A program made the position numbers and the translations under genes. The notes beneath the pieces are model-generated. The model had not been told where the DNA came from. It made no database searches and saw only the letters and a list, made by a program, of their open reading frames with translations. Below are positions 1 through 10,149 of a stretch of DNA of 64,000 nt, piece by piece (position 1 is the first letter of the stretch; every line of letters starts with the position of its first letter). Location: assembly GCA_029204225.1 (NCBI GenBank), contig CM055100.1, positions 63,967,067-64,031,066 of the forward strand, read 5' to 3'. The DNA is from Diphasiastrum complanatum. Taxonomy: Eukaryota > Streptophyta > Lycopodiopsida > Lycopodiales > Lycopodiaceae.

Positions 1-80
<80 letters not shown>
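1..80. repeat. (TC)n microsatellite
   Basis: Uninterrupted TC dinucleotide run, cut by the window edge so its true length is unknown. It lies just beyond the 3' end of the hAT-1 relic. Confidence 0.99.
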
Positions 81-83
<3 letters not shown>

Positions 84-243
84 TTGCATGGAGCAAACCA
101 TTTTTGACTAACCATTCAAACTTCACAGAGCTAACCATTTGTAAGCAACCACGATAAATTAGCCATGACACAAATAGACTGTAAAAAAATATATACATCT
201 CATCTGATGCCACTGTACATGATGCTAAAATGTGTATCGGTAT

Positions 244-3200
244 CTACAAGTCTGCACTAAACAAATCATCCCTCTGCGTGCCAGATGCATCTGCAGGGGT
301 GTCAAATACAAAGTCTGGCTGGGAGTCTGGAGGCATCTGGGACTCCTCTAAGTCTGGGCCAACGCCTGCCAAGAGACGACTAGAAGAATCATCAGTGCGT
401 CCCCTCTTGGCTGGCCTGCCTCTGGGTCTGCCGGAAGGAACCCTCTGTGGTACACCTCCTGCCTAGGGGCCTCCCTCTGCCACGGGGGGGTCTCTGGGAG
501 GAACTGCCTGCCTGTGAAGCTCTGAGTCGTCTCTGCGCTATATGTCTCTGGGCAGCAGCCTCTGTCTCCCTCGCAAACTCTGACCAGCCATCATCTGAAA
601 GGGGGCGTGATGCGGGGGTACTGGGTGGGGCACGTGGACCATCCCCTGCTAGGTCGACCGTCTCGTCTTAATCATATGTGGGCTCATCATCAGAGGAGGG
701 CAATGGAACGTCAGCAGGGAGGGTGGTGGTCTCATCGGCATCGGCATCATCCTCGGGATCACCCCGCAGAGCACGCCGAACAGCATCGTCCGGATCAACC
801 TCTGGCTCGTAATCTGCCGCTGCAACCAGGCACTCATCGGGATTGACCTGCACAAGTCAATCATTCGTGAGAATAACCGAAGCAACCGTGAGGGCATTAA
901 ACTGAATGTCTCAAACCAATACGAAAGCAAAACGACAGAGCAACGAAATATACCTGCAGCAGTAGGGCGTGTGCACCTCCTGCCCTCATGCTCTCCGTGA
1001 TGCATCAAACCACTCTGGTGTTGGTGTTGCAGTACACAGGTCATTGCACCGCTCCGTTGTCAAATGGTTCCGCTTGTTCGTGTGAACAAGGCTGAACGCT
1101 GACCAGTTCCGCTCGCACACGCAAGCAGAACAGTCTTGCATTAATTGGCAACAACTCGAGTGAGTACCGACCTTGTAGAAAAAATGCGAAAACTGGTTGG
1201 ATGAATGAGACAAGACAACGTACCTGTGAAAGGACTTGGAGCGCGAGCATCCTCAAGTCTGGCTGTCCGGCGCCGTAACTCTCCCACCATGATATAGGCA
1301 AGAGCATGTTCTCTCGAACACGTGCAAGGTCCTCGCCGAACAGCCCCAGAGAGTGCCTGCAGTTGAGCAACGATATGCTTGAGTACACTTGAGCCCGCGC
1401 AGGGAAATTGAACGAACGACAGCGTGCGATAGATCAAGAGTTTACCTGTAACCGAGCCTCTGCACCTCGAGCCTGCTGCGGAACCCAGTGTCGTTGCTGA
1501 GGAGGCGGATGTGTGCGAACCAGTCTGCACGCAGCTCTGCATCGCCGTACTGCCTCTCGCTCTGAAACAGTGGATGCAGTATGTGGGCAACACTGTGAAT
1601 GGGCCGGTGAAACTTATCCCATCGCCGCTGCCACAAGCGCCTGATAGGCTCCAACCTGTGGACGAAACCACGTGGAGGCAACAGTTACATGTCATCGTGT
1701 TGCGGCAGCAAGACAAAACAGAGTGCGAAATGGAAGTAAGGATGGTGAGACGAAAAAAAGTTATACCTGGCAGGGTCCAGCTCAAAACGCTGGAGAGACT
1801 CGCCTATGCGGTCCACGAACTCGTAAATGAGGCCCATCGTGCACCCCTCGCGATCAACGAGTCTCAAAACAGAGTAGATGGGGTGCATGACGTCCATGAG
1901 CTACTGCATATCCACCCAGAAAGGCTCCATGAATAAGATCTCGTGGAAGGCCAAGCCCTCTGGGGTCGTGGACAGGTCCATGGCGGTGAACTCTGCCGAA
2001 GTGGCCATGTGCCGCAATTCACCCTTGAGCTCGTGTAGCCGCTCAAGCATGATAAACTGGTAGGTGAAGCGAGTGCGAGCGGGCTTCTTCAAGTCGAGCC
2101 TGCATTGACAAACGGAATGAGAGGCACACATGAAACGAGCAAAAAAAAAAAGAGCATCTTGAACGAGCCAAAAAGTAAGTGGCAGGTTACCTGCTGAATG
2201 TGCGGAAAAGTGCCGTCATGCGGCGCTTGCGTGTGACGAAGTCCACGACCGCAAGTGCCCTCGTGAGAATGTCACTGACCCAAGGCAGGCGCCCGATGGA
2301 ATGCAGGAGGAGGTCCAGTGAGTGTGCGGCGCATGGAGTCCAGACAATGGAGGGGTAGTCTGCCATAAGAAGCTCCCCCATACCACGGCAGTTGGACGCA
2401 TTGTCCGTCACAACCTTTCGCAATACGTTCACACGATCAGTTCACAGCTCGGAAACACATTGCAATCAATCGAAAACTACGCAGAACTATTGTATCAACA
2501 TCAAGCAGCAAATGAGCAAGCAACTAATGAAAGAATATTATACCTGGACAACGCGCTGTGGTCCGACCTCCTCTATCGCCGCGCGAATGATGCCGTAAAT
2601 GTACTCGGCCGAATGCACTCTCCCTGCCTCGGAGGCGTCGATGCTGCGCAAGAACATGGAACCGTAACAACTGGAAACAATCACGTTGATGAGTGGACGT
2701 CTGCGACATCAGTCCACCCATCAGCCATGATGGAACAGCCGTATCTATCCCAAGCCTCGTGCAGTGCGGCCAGTCTCTCTCTGACTGATGCAACCCGGTC
2801 CTGGAGCAAAGGGCCTCGTAGTGCGTCGGCTGTGGGCGGTGTATAGCCGGGCCCGCAGACTGCAACTTTCGAGACAGCCTCTCGAAAGATGCGGGATGAT
2901 GCCATGATAAAGGGGAGGTTCAGGTCATAGAACATTTGTGCTATGGTCCTGGTGGCCTCTCTGTGCTACCCCTCTCTGAAAGATCCCGGCATGGACATCT
3001 GTCTGGTGCCTCGGGATGTGGATGGCTGGGAGGATGCGGATGGACGATGCGGATGTGGAGGTGGTGGCATAGGTGCAGGTGCGGAAGCGGAGGATGTGGA
3101 CGGACCGTGCAGATCTGACGGTGATGGCAGAGGCGTAGGTGCAGCAGTGGAGGCCATGGATCCATGGGGAGTGCTGGCGGAGGCGGAGGCAGAGGCGGGG

Positions 3201-3574
3201 GCGGCGGCGGCGGCGGCGGATGCAGCGGCGGTGGCGGGTGCAGATGCGATGGTGGGGGCGGTGGCGCTAGGTGTACCAGTGGCAGGGTCGGTGGCAGTGG
3301 GTGCACCAATAGAAATAGAGTCCGCGGCATCTGTGGACGGCTCGCCGGGCTCAGCGGCTGTCTCAAAATATGTCTCCATAATGCGAGCCCTCTCCGCAGC
3401 GGGGATGACCATACAAATGCCGATCCCATAGCGTCCCCCCCGTGGGTCGGACTCGCAACCCCCCCAGATGTGCTCGAACCCAAGAGGCGTTCCCTGTGAA
3501 CTACTGTCGACAAAAAGGGCAACGCCACTTTTTGTCGGGCATGACCTCCACCTCATCCCAAATGGGACGAGCAA

Positions 3575-3578
<4 letters not shown>
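244..3578 (-). pseudogene. hAT-1: BED/DUF659 hAT transposase relic
   Basis: Degenerate cut-and-paste transposase of the hAT superfamily. On the minus strand the start ATG at 3576-3578 follows a GA microsatellite and leads into a BED-type zinc finger (KKWRCPFC, then VRAHL, about 3460-3540). Next come a Ser/Ala/Pro-rich linker (2970-3400), DUF659 (LPFIMASSRIF; catalytic-Asp motif MADGWTD near 2710), the second Asp motif VVTDNASNC (about 2400), TRKRR and KKPARTRF blocks, LRLVDREGC (about 1850), WDKFHRPIHSVAHILHP (about 1600), and the dimerisation motif CERNWS (about 1110). An acidic tail exon with VNPDECLV (846-668) follows. Plausible GT/AG introns separate the blocks, as in hAT-2. Breaks: in-frame TAGs at 2966-2968 and 1901-1903, a TAG and a frameshift in the finger, a frameshift near 2697, and frame loss after 668. 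A GRPRGRPAKRGR AT-hook-like tail can still be read down to a stop at 244-246. Inactive; terminal repeats were not found. Confidence 0.85.

Positions 3579-3655
<77 letters not shown>
3579..3655. repeat. (CT)n microsatellite
   Basis: Pure CT run abutting the start codon of hAT-1. On the hAT-1 strand it is a (GA)n leader, and could be a GA-rich promoter element or chance expansion. Confidence 0.97.
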
Positions 3656-3657
<2 letters not shown>

Positions 3658-3915
3658 GCACACACACAGAAGCACGGAAATCCAAGCTCTCCCGCCCTAA
3701 ACCCTAAACCCCAAACCCAAGCACCCTTGAACCTAAATCCTAAACTCACACACACACTGTGCACACACACAAATCCTCTCTCTCTACGTTCCTCACACTC
3801 TCTGTCTCTTCCTCTCTCTCTCTCACACACAGATCACCACACACACACAACTGAATGCACACAAATCAACACACAATTTTCACACATACACAATTTTCTC
3901 ACACACACACAAACA

Positions 3916-3917
<2 letters not shown>
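3656..3917. repeat. CA/CT-rich low-complexity tract with telomere-like units
   Basis: Mixed CACA and CTCT stretches without a gene. At 3695-3718 there are two to three plant-telomere-type units (CCCTAAACCCTAAACCCC), too few to call an interstitial telomere. Confidence 0.8.

Positions 3918-3977
<60 letters not shown>
3918..3977. repeat. (CT)n microsatellite
   Basis: Pure CT run following a CA-rich stretch. No coding content; apparent reading frames here are Leu-Ser or Arg-Glu repeats only. Confidence 0.97.
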
Positions 3978-3979
<2 letters not shown>

Positions 3980-4071
3980 TCTCCCACACTCTCCCTCTTC
4001 CGCCCTCTGCCTGCTCTCGGGTTCTGTGGACTGCACGGATGGCCCGCGGGTTTTTGCTTCTTTTTTTCTTT

Positions 4072-4261
4072 TTTTTCTTTTTTTTTTTTTAAAAACGCGT
4101 CCGGGGCCCGGACGCGTTTTGGGCCCCGGACGCTGGACGCGTCCAGTCTTTAAAAAAAAAAAATTAAAAAAAAATGATGCGTCCGACCCCACGTCCGAGG
4201 GTCGGACGCGTCCGGGTTCGGGCATCGGACACGGCCATTTTGGCCCGGACCCTCATGTCTG
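4072..4261. mobile_element. MITE-1: GACGCGTCC-rich hAT-like element, truncated
   Basis: GC-rich segment full of GACGCGTCC and GGGCCCGGAC motifs around an A-rich core (4151-4175). Its right end reads GGACCCTCATGTCTG. In reverse this is CAGACATGAGGGTCC, matching the CAGGGATGAGGGTC ends of MITE-2 and MITE-3 and the Ac-like hAT terminus CAGGGATGA. The left end is not recognisable and is probably truncated in the T-rich run at 4041-4091. It lies immediately left of the hAT-2 insertion. Confidence 0.6.
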
Positions 4262-4276
4262 ATATTACATACATAC

Positions 4277-4284
4277 ATACATAC
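4277..4284. repeat. hAT-2 target-site duplication, left copy
   Basis: ATACATAC directly before the CATAG terminus of hAT-2, matched by ATACATAC at 9369-9376. Eight bp is the hAT-typical length. The surrounding CATA repeat makes a chance match easier than usual. Confidence 0.65.
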
Positions 4285-4330
4285 CATAGTTGCAGCGAAT
4301 CGCGATTCGCCAGCTTCGCGATTCGGGAAC
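4285..4330 (+). repeat. hAT-2 left terminal inverted repeat
   Basis: Begins CATAGTTGCAGCGAATCGCG. The first ten bases are identical to the right end read in reverse, followed by palindromic GCGAATCGCGATTCGC units. Confidence 0.7.
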
Positions 4331-5207
4331 AAAAAAAAACAAAAACCCGATTTTCGGCCTCCTCCTCGCGCACAAAACCGCGCCAGTAGTGGAGGAGGCA
4401 AATTTTTTTTCTGAGAGCCGTGGGCGTCCAATCTTCGCAAGTGAATACTTGGCAGGCATCTACTCGACGATACGGAGTTGGTGTGCTCGGTGCCGGGTGG
4501 GTTTGAGCTTCGTGGAGAGCGAAACGACCAAATTTCGATATTTGGTAAGTGTAGGCTTGATTTTTTGCAATTGCTGACATTGAGCTGTAGGCAACCAAAT
4601 CGAGCGTAGTCTGGCTCTAGACCACCTTTCTTCACGCCCACAGTGATTTTTACAGCATCAGTTTCAGCCGTCACGACACGCCTAGCGAGATTTGAACACC
4701 ACATTCCAAATGCTTGTGTATTTTGGCCATTTCCACAGAATGGCTTGTTGGAAACCGAGTGAGGTGATGTCTGAGCCTAGAATGCATTTCCACATGCTTG
4801 CACAGACTCCTATGACCTCCGTTCTGCCCGTCTACGTTCGTATCACAAATTTCAATTTTCATGCCCTGATTCCATACTTTTTAGGGTTTAGACGTGGACC
4901 ATCGTGCAAACATCTGCTAGGGGCGCGGTTTAGGCCCACACTGCACTCCTTTATGCCTGCACGGACTCCGACGCTAACGTCAGTCGCCTGTTATCCCTCA
5001 TACAGAAATTATTCTATCCCACGCCCTAATCTCATGTTCTTCTTTGGCACTTGATATAATGTGTGAACTGGAATCGTTCTGATGTATGCTCTGGTATTTT
5101 GAGCTCTATTTGAGCTCGGTAATGTTGTTCAATGCAATGTATTTTTTTTTCTACTGAACGTTTGCCTGATTATTTGTTGTTTGCAGGTTTAGGGTCGTGT
5201 TGATACG
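4331..5207 (+). promoter_or_regulatory. hAT-2 5' subterminal and leader region
   Basis: No coding blocks are recognisable between the left terminus and the BED-finger exon. It must hold the transposase promoter and leader. A GT-AG leader intron may end at the TTTGCAG near 5180-5186, just upstream of the ATG at 5208. No clear TATA box was identified. Confidence 0.4.
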
Positions 5208-8200
5208 ATGCCAGTGCGGGACCGAGGCCTTTGGGCCGAGGTTGAGCTTACCGACGGGGATGTGGGCACACACCATGGCTCAAGCACCCGCAGATGGAGA
5301 TGCTTGCATTGCGGTGGTCACTTCACGAGATCACTCACCAGGGTTAGGGCTCACTTGCTGCGGGTCAGAGGGCCAGATGGGCAGACATTGGGCATATCTG
5401 ATTGCCCCAGGATTTCTGATGAGGATCTGCAGAGGTTGTCTACCATGTACGGGCCCGGTACTGCATCACAGGGTTCTAGACAGGGACAGACAGCAGGAGC
5501 AGCTACAGGTAGGCATGCAGGAGGGCTCACAGGCAGACAGGCAGGGCCTACCATGGATATTGGGCCTAGTACATCACGAGCAAGGCATGGTATAGCTGCA
5601 GGGCGTAGTACATCATGGGTTGGGCATGGTATAGGTGCAGGGCCAGTACATCACGGGCAGAGCATGGTACAGCTGCAGGGCCCAGTACAGCACGGGCAGA
5701 GCATGGTTCAGGTGCAAGGCCCAGTAGAGCACCTTCAGTTCCATCCGCAGCAGCAGCAGGACCATCAGATGAGCATGTTGGTTCAGCAGCAGCGGGTGCT
5801 TCTCGACCCTCCTCCTCGGCAGCAGATGCACCACATGCTTCGGCAGATGTTGCCAGAGAGAGTGACACACCCACAGATCAGCCATCCGTTGGGCATGCCA
5901 GACCACGAGCACCATATACACAGCAGAGAGGGATTAGGCCTAGGCAGCAGACCCTTGATCGATGCGGCTGGCAGAGAGAGCAGCAGGCCCATTGCACTCG
6001 ACTGTGTGGCCAGTTCTTTTACGAGTGCGGCATTGCCTTTGCTGTTGCTGACACTTGGGTGTTCAGGGAGTTCTGTGCACAGATGGCGGCCGTGGATGCT
6101 ACATGGACACCTCCCAGGCGAGAGGCACTACGAGGCAGGTTGCTTTGTCAGGAGGAGGAGACCATCACGCGGGAGTTGAGTTCCATTCGCTCAGCTTGGC
6201 AGCAGTAAGTAACTTGTCTTTGTAATCTCTTTGCATGTGTTTAGGATTTACTGGTGCCGTAATTTTTGCGTGTAGCTAATGGGTGTTTTGCGACAGGTAT
6301 GGATGCACGATACTGAGCGATGGATGGACCGACATTCGTCGGCGATCCGTCATCAATGTCTTGGTTTCTTGCCCGCTTGGCACAGTATTCCTACGTGGCG
6401 TGGATGCCACTCGAGGTGGTGACGCCATCACAGCCGATTTCATATGGGAGGTCATTAGAGATGTTATTGCTGACATCGGAGATGAGCACGTGGTTCAGGT
6501 TGTCACCGACAACGCCTCGAACTGCAAGCAGATGGGCGAGATTATGATGAGGGAGCACCCCAGCATTGTGTGGACACCCTGTGCTGCACATTGCATAGAC
6601 TTGCTCATCCATGACCTATGTGCGCTTCCATGGATCAGAGAGGTATAGTTTGTTCTATTTGCTATGCTTTCTTCCTTCGATGCTGCTAACCACGTCTCAA
6701 CTACTGTCTAAACTTTTTTACTGGGTGTTTGTGTTGCAGATCACTTCTACGGCCATGCGCCTGGTCACTTTTGTCACGAGGAAGAGGCGTGTGTTGGCCC
6801 TGTTCCGCACCTTCTCCACCCTAAACCTGAAGAAGCCCGCACCCACACGCTTTGCGTTTTACTTCTTGGTGCTAGAGCGATTGGTGGTGGTGAAGGATGC
6901 ATTGCGGCGGATGGTTTCCAGCGTGGCCTTCCAGGACTTTACAGACCTCCCCCATTCGGCATTTTTCCAGTCCACTGTGTACGGCGACGAGTTCTGGAGA
7001 GCTGCTGAGGAGATTAGTGGGATCCTACTACCCATTTACAGAGTGTTGCGTCTGGTAGACCGTGAGGGGTGCACCCTCGGTCTCATTTACGAGTTCATGG
7101 AGCGCATCGGCGAGGGGATTCTGTTGTCAGCCTTGGACGAGCATAGGTATGACTCTTCAGTGTCTAGTTTGTTGTTTCTCACTCGAGTCTGATGCGTTTC
7201 TTTTATGCTATGGTTTAGTGATTGTTGTAATTTGTCTGCTGCAGGAGGCGCGAGATCTCACGCATCTGGGAGGCCAGATGGGACTACTTCCACCGACCCA
7301 TCCACGTCGTAGCCCACATGTTACACCCCTTGTGGCGCTCTACACGAGAGAGGGACGATCCGGAGCTGCACCGGGGATGGGTGGAGTACACGGAGCGCGT
7401 ATGGCCCGGACCAGGTACGTGTGAGAAATCATTTGGTAGCAATGTTACTGCAGTATTGTACTCATTGGTAGTGTCTGAATTTGAGGGGTCTTACATGTGC
7501 CATGTTTTTCCTTTTGCCAATAGGTCCGATGCTGGCCAACATTGCAAGCCAGCTGCTCGCATTTGAGCGCTTCCAGTTTCCTTTCGATGGAGAGCAGAGT
7601 CGGCGGAGGGAGGATCAGTTGAGGCCCGTTACATGGTGGTGCATCCACGAGCGCAGCACAGGTGACCTGAGGCGATTGGCTGAGAGAGTCCTTGCACAGG
7701 ACTGTTCTGCAGGAGCTTGTGAGCGGAATTGGAGCACCTAGGCCTTGTATCACACGCAGAAGAGGAACAGGTTGTCCATCGAGCAGTGTAGGCGGTTGGT
7801 GTTTGTGAACACCAACGGCCGTATGCTGAGGCGCACACGAGGAGAGGGTCAGATGCTCGAGGTGAGTCACATCATCACCCCTTTTTTCTTGGTATGCTTT
7901 GGTGAATTGATTTGCTTTCAAAATATGCAGTGAGTTGCACAATACCTGCCTAACAACAATGTATTGTTTTTGGTTGCAGGTGGACCCCGACACTTGCTTG
8001 GTGGATTCGATAGCTGCTGCTCCTCGGGCACCACCCACACAGGAGGAGATGGATGATGAGATCCATAGAGAGCTCTACAGACAGGCACAGGCTGACGCAC
8101 GGGCTTTACGGGGGCAGAGGAGGACAGAGAGGCAGAGGGAGAGGGCTGAGGAGGGAGATGACGAGGTCTCGGAGGGTGGAGAGATGCTCGGGGCACACTA

Positions 8201-8756
8201 TGTGGAGGAGGAGGAGTGGGTTGAGGGAGATACAGAGGAGGACGAGGAGATGTGGGCGGAGGCACAGGGGGATGACCTGGCTGACCTGCTAGTGGACCCT
8301 GATGCAGAGACAGAGGAGGAGCCAGCCATTCCTGCACGTAGGCCTAGGGGAAGACCTAGAGGTTCTAGGAGGGGGGGGTTGAGTACTCTTTTTGTAGACA
8401 GGAGTGGAGCATCACAGGCAGTCGTCGGCCAGGCATCATCACAGTGGGTAGGGCCATCCCAGGGCGTAGGGTTACGGCCACCTGACACACATGCACGACG
8501 GAGTAGACACAGGGCTGGGGGCAGCCAGATGGGGGCCAGAGGAGGGGAGAGAGGCAGAGGCAGAGGCAGAGGTAGAGGCAGGGAGAGGGGGGTGGTCCAG
8601 AGCCAAGGCACGCAGCAGGGATCCAGAGCACGCAGCAGAGCCAGGGCCACACCACGACATATGGCTCCCTCCAGTTCCGATTCATCTGCGGACCCATGGG
8701 ATCTACAGTCCACAGATTCGGATGATTTATCCTACCATGACTCTGACGAGCCTTAG
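5208..8756 (+). pseudogene. hAT-2 transposase, six exons, one frameshift and one stop
   Basis: hAT transposase that would bind element ends and excise or insert them. Inferred exons: 5208-6204, 6297-6642, 6740-7146, 7245-7414, 7524-7861, 7980-8756, all with GT/AG borders that keep frame. Exon 1 carries a BED-type zinc finger (WRCLHCGGHFT, VRAHLL; about residues 25-55) and a Ser/Ala-rich linker. Exon 2 has the catalytic-Asp motifs LSDGWTD and VVTDNASNC plus TPCAAHCIDLL. Exon 3 has TRKRRVLALFRTF and LVDREGC; exon 4 WDYFHRPIHVVAHMLHP; exon 5 the dimerisation motif ACERNWS with the predicted third acidic residue. Exon 6 is an acidic/Arg-Gly tail with GRPRGSRRGG and three GRGR runs. Breaks: a 1-nt loss at about 5644 in a 39-bp repeat, and TAG at 7739-7741 right after CERNWST. 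Everything else is open, so inactivation looks recent. Confidence 0.85.
5562..5755 (+). repeat. 39-bp coding minisatellite in hAT-2
   Basis: Direct repeats starting at 5562, 5601, 5640, 5678 and about 5717, encoding a GPSTSRA-HG-AA 13-residue unit. The unit starting at 5640 is 38 bp and lacks one T (GGGCCAGTAC versus GGGCCTAGTAC), which causes the only frameshift in the gene. Confidence 0.85.
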
Positions 8757-9320
8757 TTATATAGTTTTCATTACGTTCATGGAACATCATTGTACCCCTT
8801 TTTGGTGCCATGTGGCCCGATATTATATATTATGATGATCCTATTCACAGCATTGTCGTGATTCAGTATTGTTCTTTGTGGTTTTAGTTCAGTAACTTCG
8901 GTTTTATGGTTTATGATTTATGGTTAGAGAGAGAGAGAGAGAGTAAGTATGGTTGTTTTGTCAAAAATTGTTTCATTTAAGGCTAAAGTTCAGAATGATT
9001 CAGCTAGGTTTTTGTTCAGCATGGTTTTAGTTCCGTTTGTTGTGAATCGTGATCATAGAGCGATAGAGAGAGGGAGAATCAGAGAAAGGGAGATTCCTGC
9101 TATGTTCACTAGGAATGCCCCAATGTGTTCACTTTTTTTTATATGGGATGCAGCTTTAGCGTAAAGGGACCATCCTGCACCTGAAACAGTCGGCAAACTA
9201 CACAATCATACTCCCCTTGATCAGAGCTTTCATCTGATACCCATATTGCACAAAAAAATTTCAAAAAAAAAAAAAAAAATTTCGATTCTACACGATTCTG
9301 GGAAAATCCCGAATCGCGAA
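8757..9320 (+). other. hAT-2 3' untranslated and subterminal region
   Basis: AT-richer non-coding DNA after the transposase stop. It includes a short GAGA run (8925-8942) and an A-rich tract (9255-9279). No second gene seen. Confidence 0.6.
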
Positions 9321-9368
9321 TCGGGATCGCGATTCTGATCGCGATTCGCGAATCGCGGTGCAACTATG
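9321..9368 (-). repeat. hAT-2 right terminal inverted repeat
   Basis: Ends GGTGCAACTATG. In reverse it starts CATAGTTGCACCGCGATTCG, matching the left end for ten bases and then as shuffled AATCGCGATT palindromes. Confidence 0.7.
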
Positions 9369-9619
9369 ATACATACATATATATATATATATTATTATTA
9401 TTTAAACAGGGATGAGGGTCTGGGCCGGAATGCCCGCGTCCGCGTCCGGACCCGAACGCGAGGTCGGACACGTCCAATATCGCGATTCGCGAATCGCGGT
9501 GCAACTATGATACATACATATATATATATATATTATTATTATTTAAACAGGGATGAGGGTCTGGGCCGGAATGCCCGCGTCCGCGTCCGGACCCGAACGC
9601 GAGGTCGGACACGTCCAAT
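9340..9619 (+). repeat. 141-bp tandem duplication across the hAT-2/MITE-2 junction
   Basis: Copy 1 is 9340-9480, copy 2 9481-9619, essentially identical. Each copy holds the last 29 bp of hAT-2 (CGCGATTCGCG to CAACTATG), the flanking CATA/TA tract, and the first about 72 bp of MITE-2 (CAGGGATGAGGG to CACGTCCAAT). The duplication is in frame and doubles a spurious 47-residue reading frame. Confidence 0.95.
9369..9376. repeat. hAT-2 target-site duplication, right copy
   Basis: ATACATAC immediately after the CAACTATG terminus; partner of 4277-4284. Confidence 0.65.
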
Positions 9620-9740
9620 TTTTTATTTTTTTTAACTAAAAAACCCTAAAAAATATTAAAAAAATATAAAAAACGAACGTGTCCATACCGCCGAACGCTC
9701 CCCTAGCTTCCATTTTTTTTTTTAGTCTAAAATTTTTTTT

Positions 9741-9772
<32 letters not shown>

Positions 9773-9880
9773 CCGGACGAGTCCGGGGACGCGGACATGC
9801 CCCTGGCGCGTCTGCATTTGGATGCGAACGCGAACGCACGTCCGGACGCGCGTTCGCGTCCCCGAGCCCCGCTTCCTTAA
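9407..9880 (+). mobile_element. MITE-2: GACGCG-rich hAT-like element
   Basis: Starts CAGGGATGAGGGTCTGGGCC and ends CCCCGCTTCCTTA, which in reverse is TAAGGAAGCGGGG, an imperfect inverted partner. The interior is GC-rich GCGTCCGCGTCCGG ends around an A/T-rich core (9620-9775). About 333 bp if counted from the second, duplicated left end at 9548. No reading frame of interest. Flanks are TA tracts, so a target duplication cannot be proved. Confidence 0.65.
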
Positions 9881-9904
9881 ATATATATATATATATATAT
9901 ATAT
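9881..9904. repeat. (TA)n microsatellite
   Basis: TA run separating MITE-2 from a solo hAT-4-type end. Confidence 0.95.
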
Positions 9905-9971
9905 CATAGAATCCCCTGGTACCGCCATTATGGTACCACCCTCGGATCCGCGGTACCAAGGCGGCACCATT

Positions 9972-9980
<9 letters not shown>
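9905..9980 (+). repeat. Solo copy of a hAT-4-type terminus
   Basis: CATAGAATCCCCTGGTACCG through GCGGCACCATTTTTTTAA closely matches the left end of hAT-4 at 10012-10113 but lacks its middle part. Together with the following TA run it forms a second tandem copy of the element end. Confidence 0.8.

Positions 9981-10011
<31 letters not shown>
9981..10011. repeat. (TA)n microsatellite
   Basis: TA run immediately before the hAT-4 left end; its last eight bases (ATATATAT) also follow the right end. Confidence 0.95.
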
Positions 10012-10013
<2 letters not shown>

Positions 10014-10113
10014 TAGAATCCCTTGGTATCGCCATTATGGTACCGCCGATACCATAATGGTGGTACCGCCATTATGGTGCCGCCCTCAGATCCGCGGTAC
10101 CAAAGCGGCACCA
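10012..10113 (+). repeat. hAT-4 left terminal inverted repeat
   Basis: About 100 bp rich in GGTACC and GGYGGTACC palindromes, so each end could itself fold. Inverse of 11811-11902. Confidence 0.8.
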
Positions 10114-10149
10114 TATTTTTAATTTTTTTCTTTTTAAGAAAAAAAATTT

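Larger units (their letters stand above)
4285..9368 (+). mobile_element. hAT-2: nearly complete autonomous-type hAT transposon
   Basis: A 5,084-bp unit bounded by CATAGTTGCA at 4285 and its inverse TGCAACTATG ending at 9368, with the 8-bp duplication ATACATAC outside each end. Inside the first 10 bp both ends carry palindromic AATCGCGATT repeats and a shared TTCGCGATTCGGGA block, so the terminal region is roughly 45-68 bp per side. It contains one six-exon transposase gene on the plus strand. It is inserted in a CATA/TA tract between two MITEs that face each other. The gene has one frameshift and one nonsense codon, so the copy is probably recently inactivated. Confidence 0.75.

Noticed and set aside
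3164-3499. Gly-rich plus-strand protein
   Set aside because: Antisense of the Ala/Pro-rich linker of hAT-1.
3695-3718. Interstitial telomere
   Set aside because: Only two to three CCCTAAA units; the copies near 11715 and 12365 are equally short and belong to repeat arms.
3442-4225. Long frames rich in Ser-Leu or Arg-Glu
   Set aside because: Artefacts of CT/GA microsatellites.
8198-8811. Minus-strand frames opposite the hAT-2 tail
   Set aside because: Shadows of the acidic/Arg-Gly exon on the plus strand.
9366-10114. Frames rich in Tyr-Ile and Arg-Thr
   Set aside because: Produced by TA microsatellites and GCGTCC repeats; no protein evidence.
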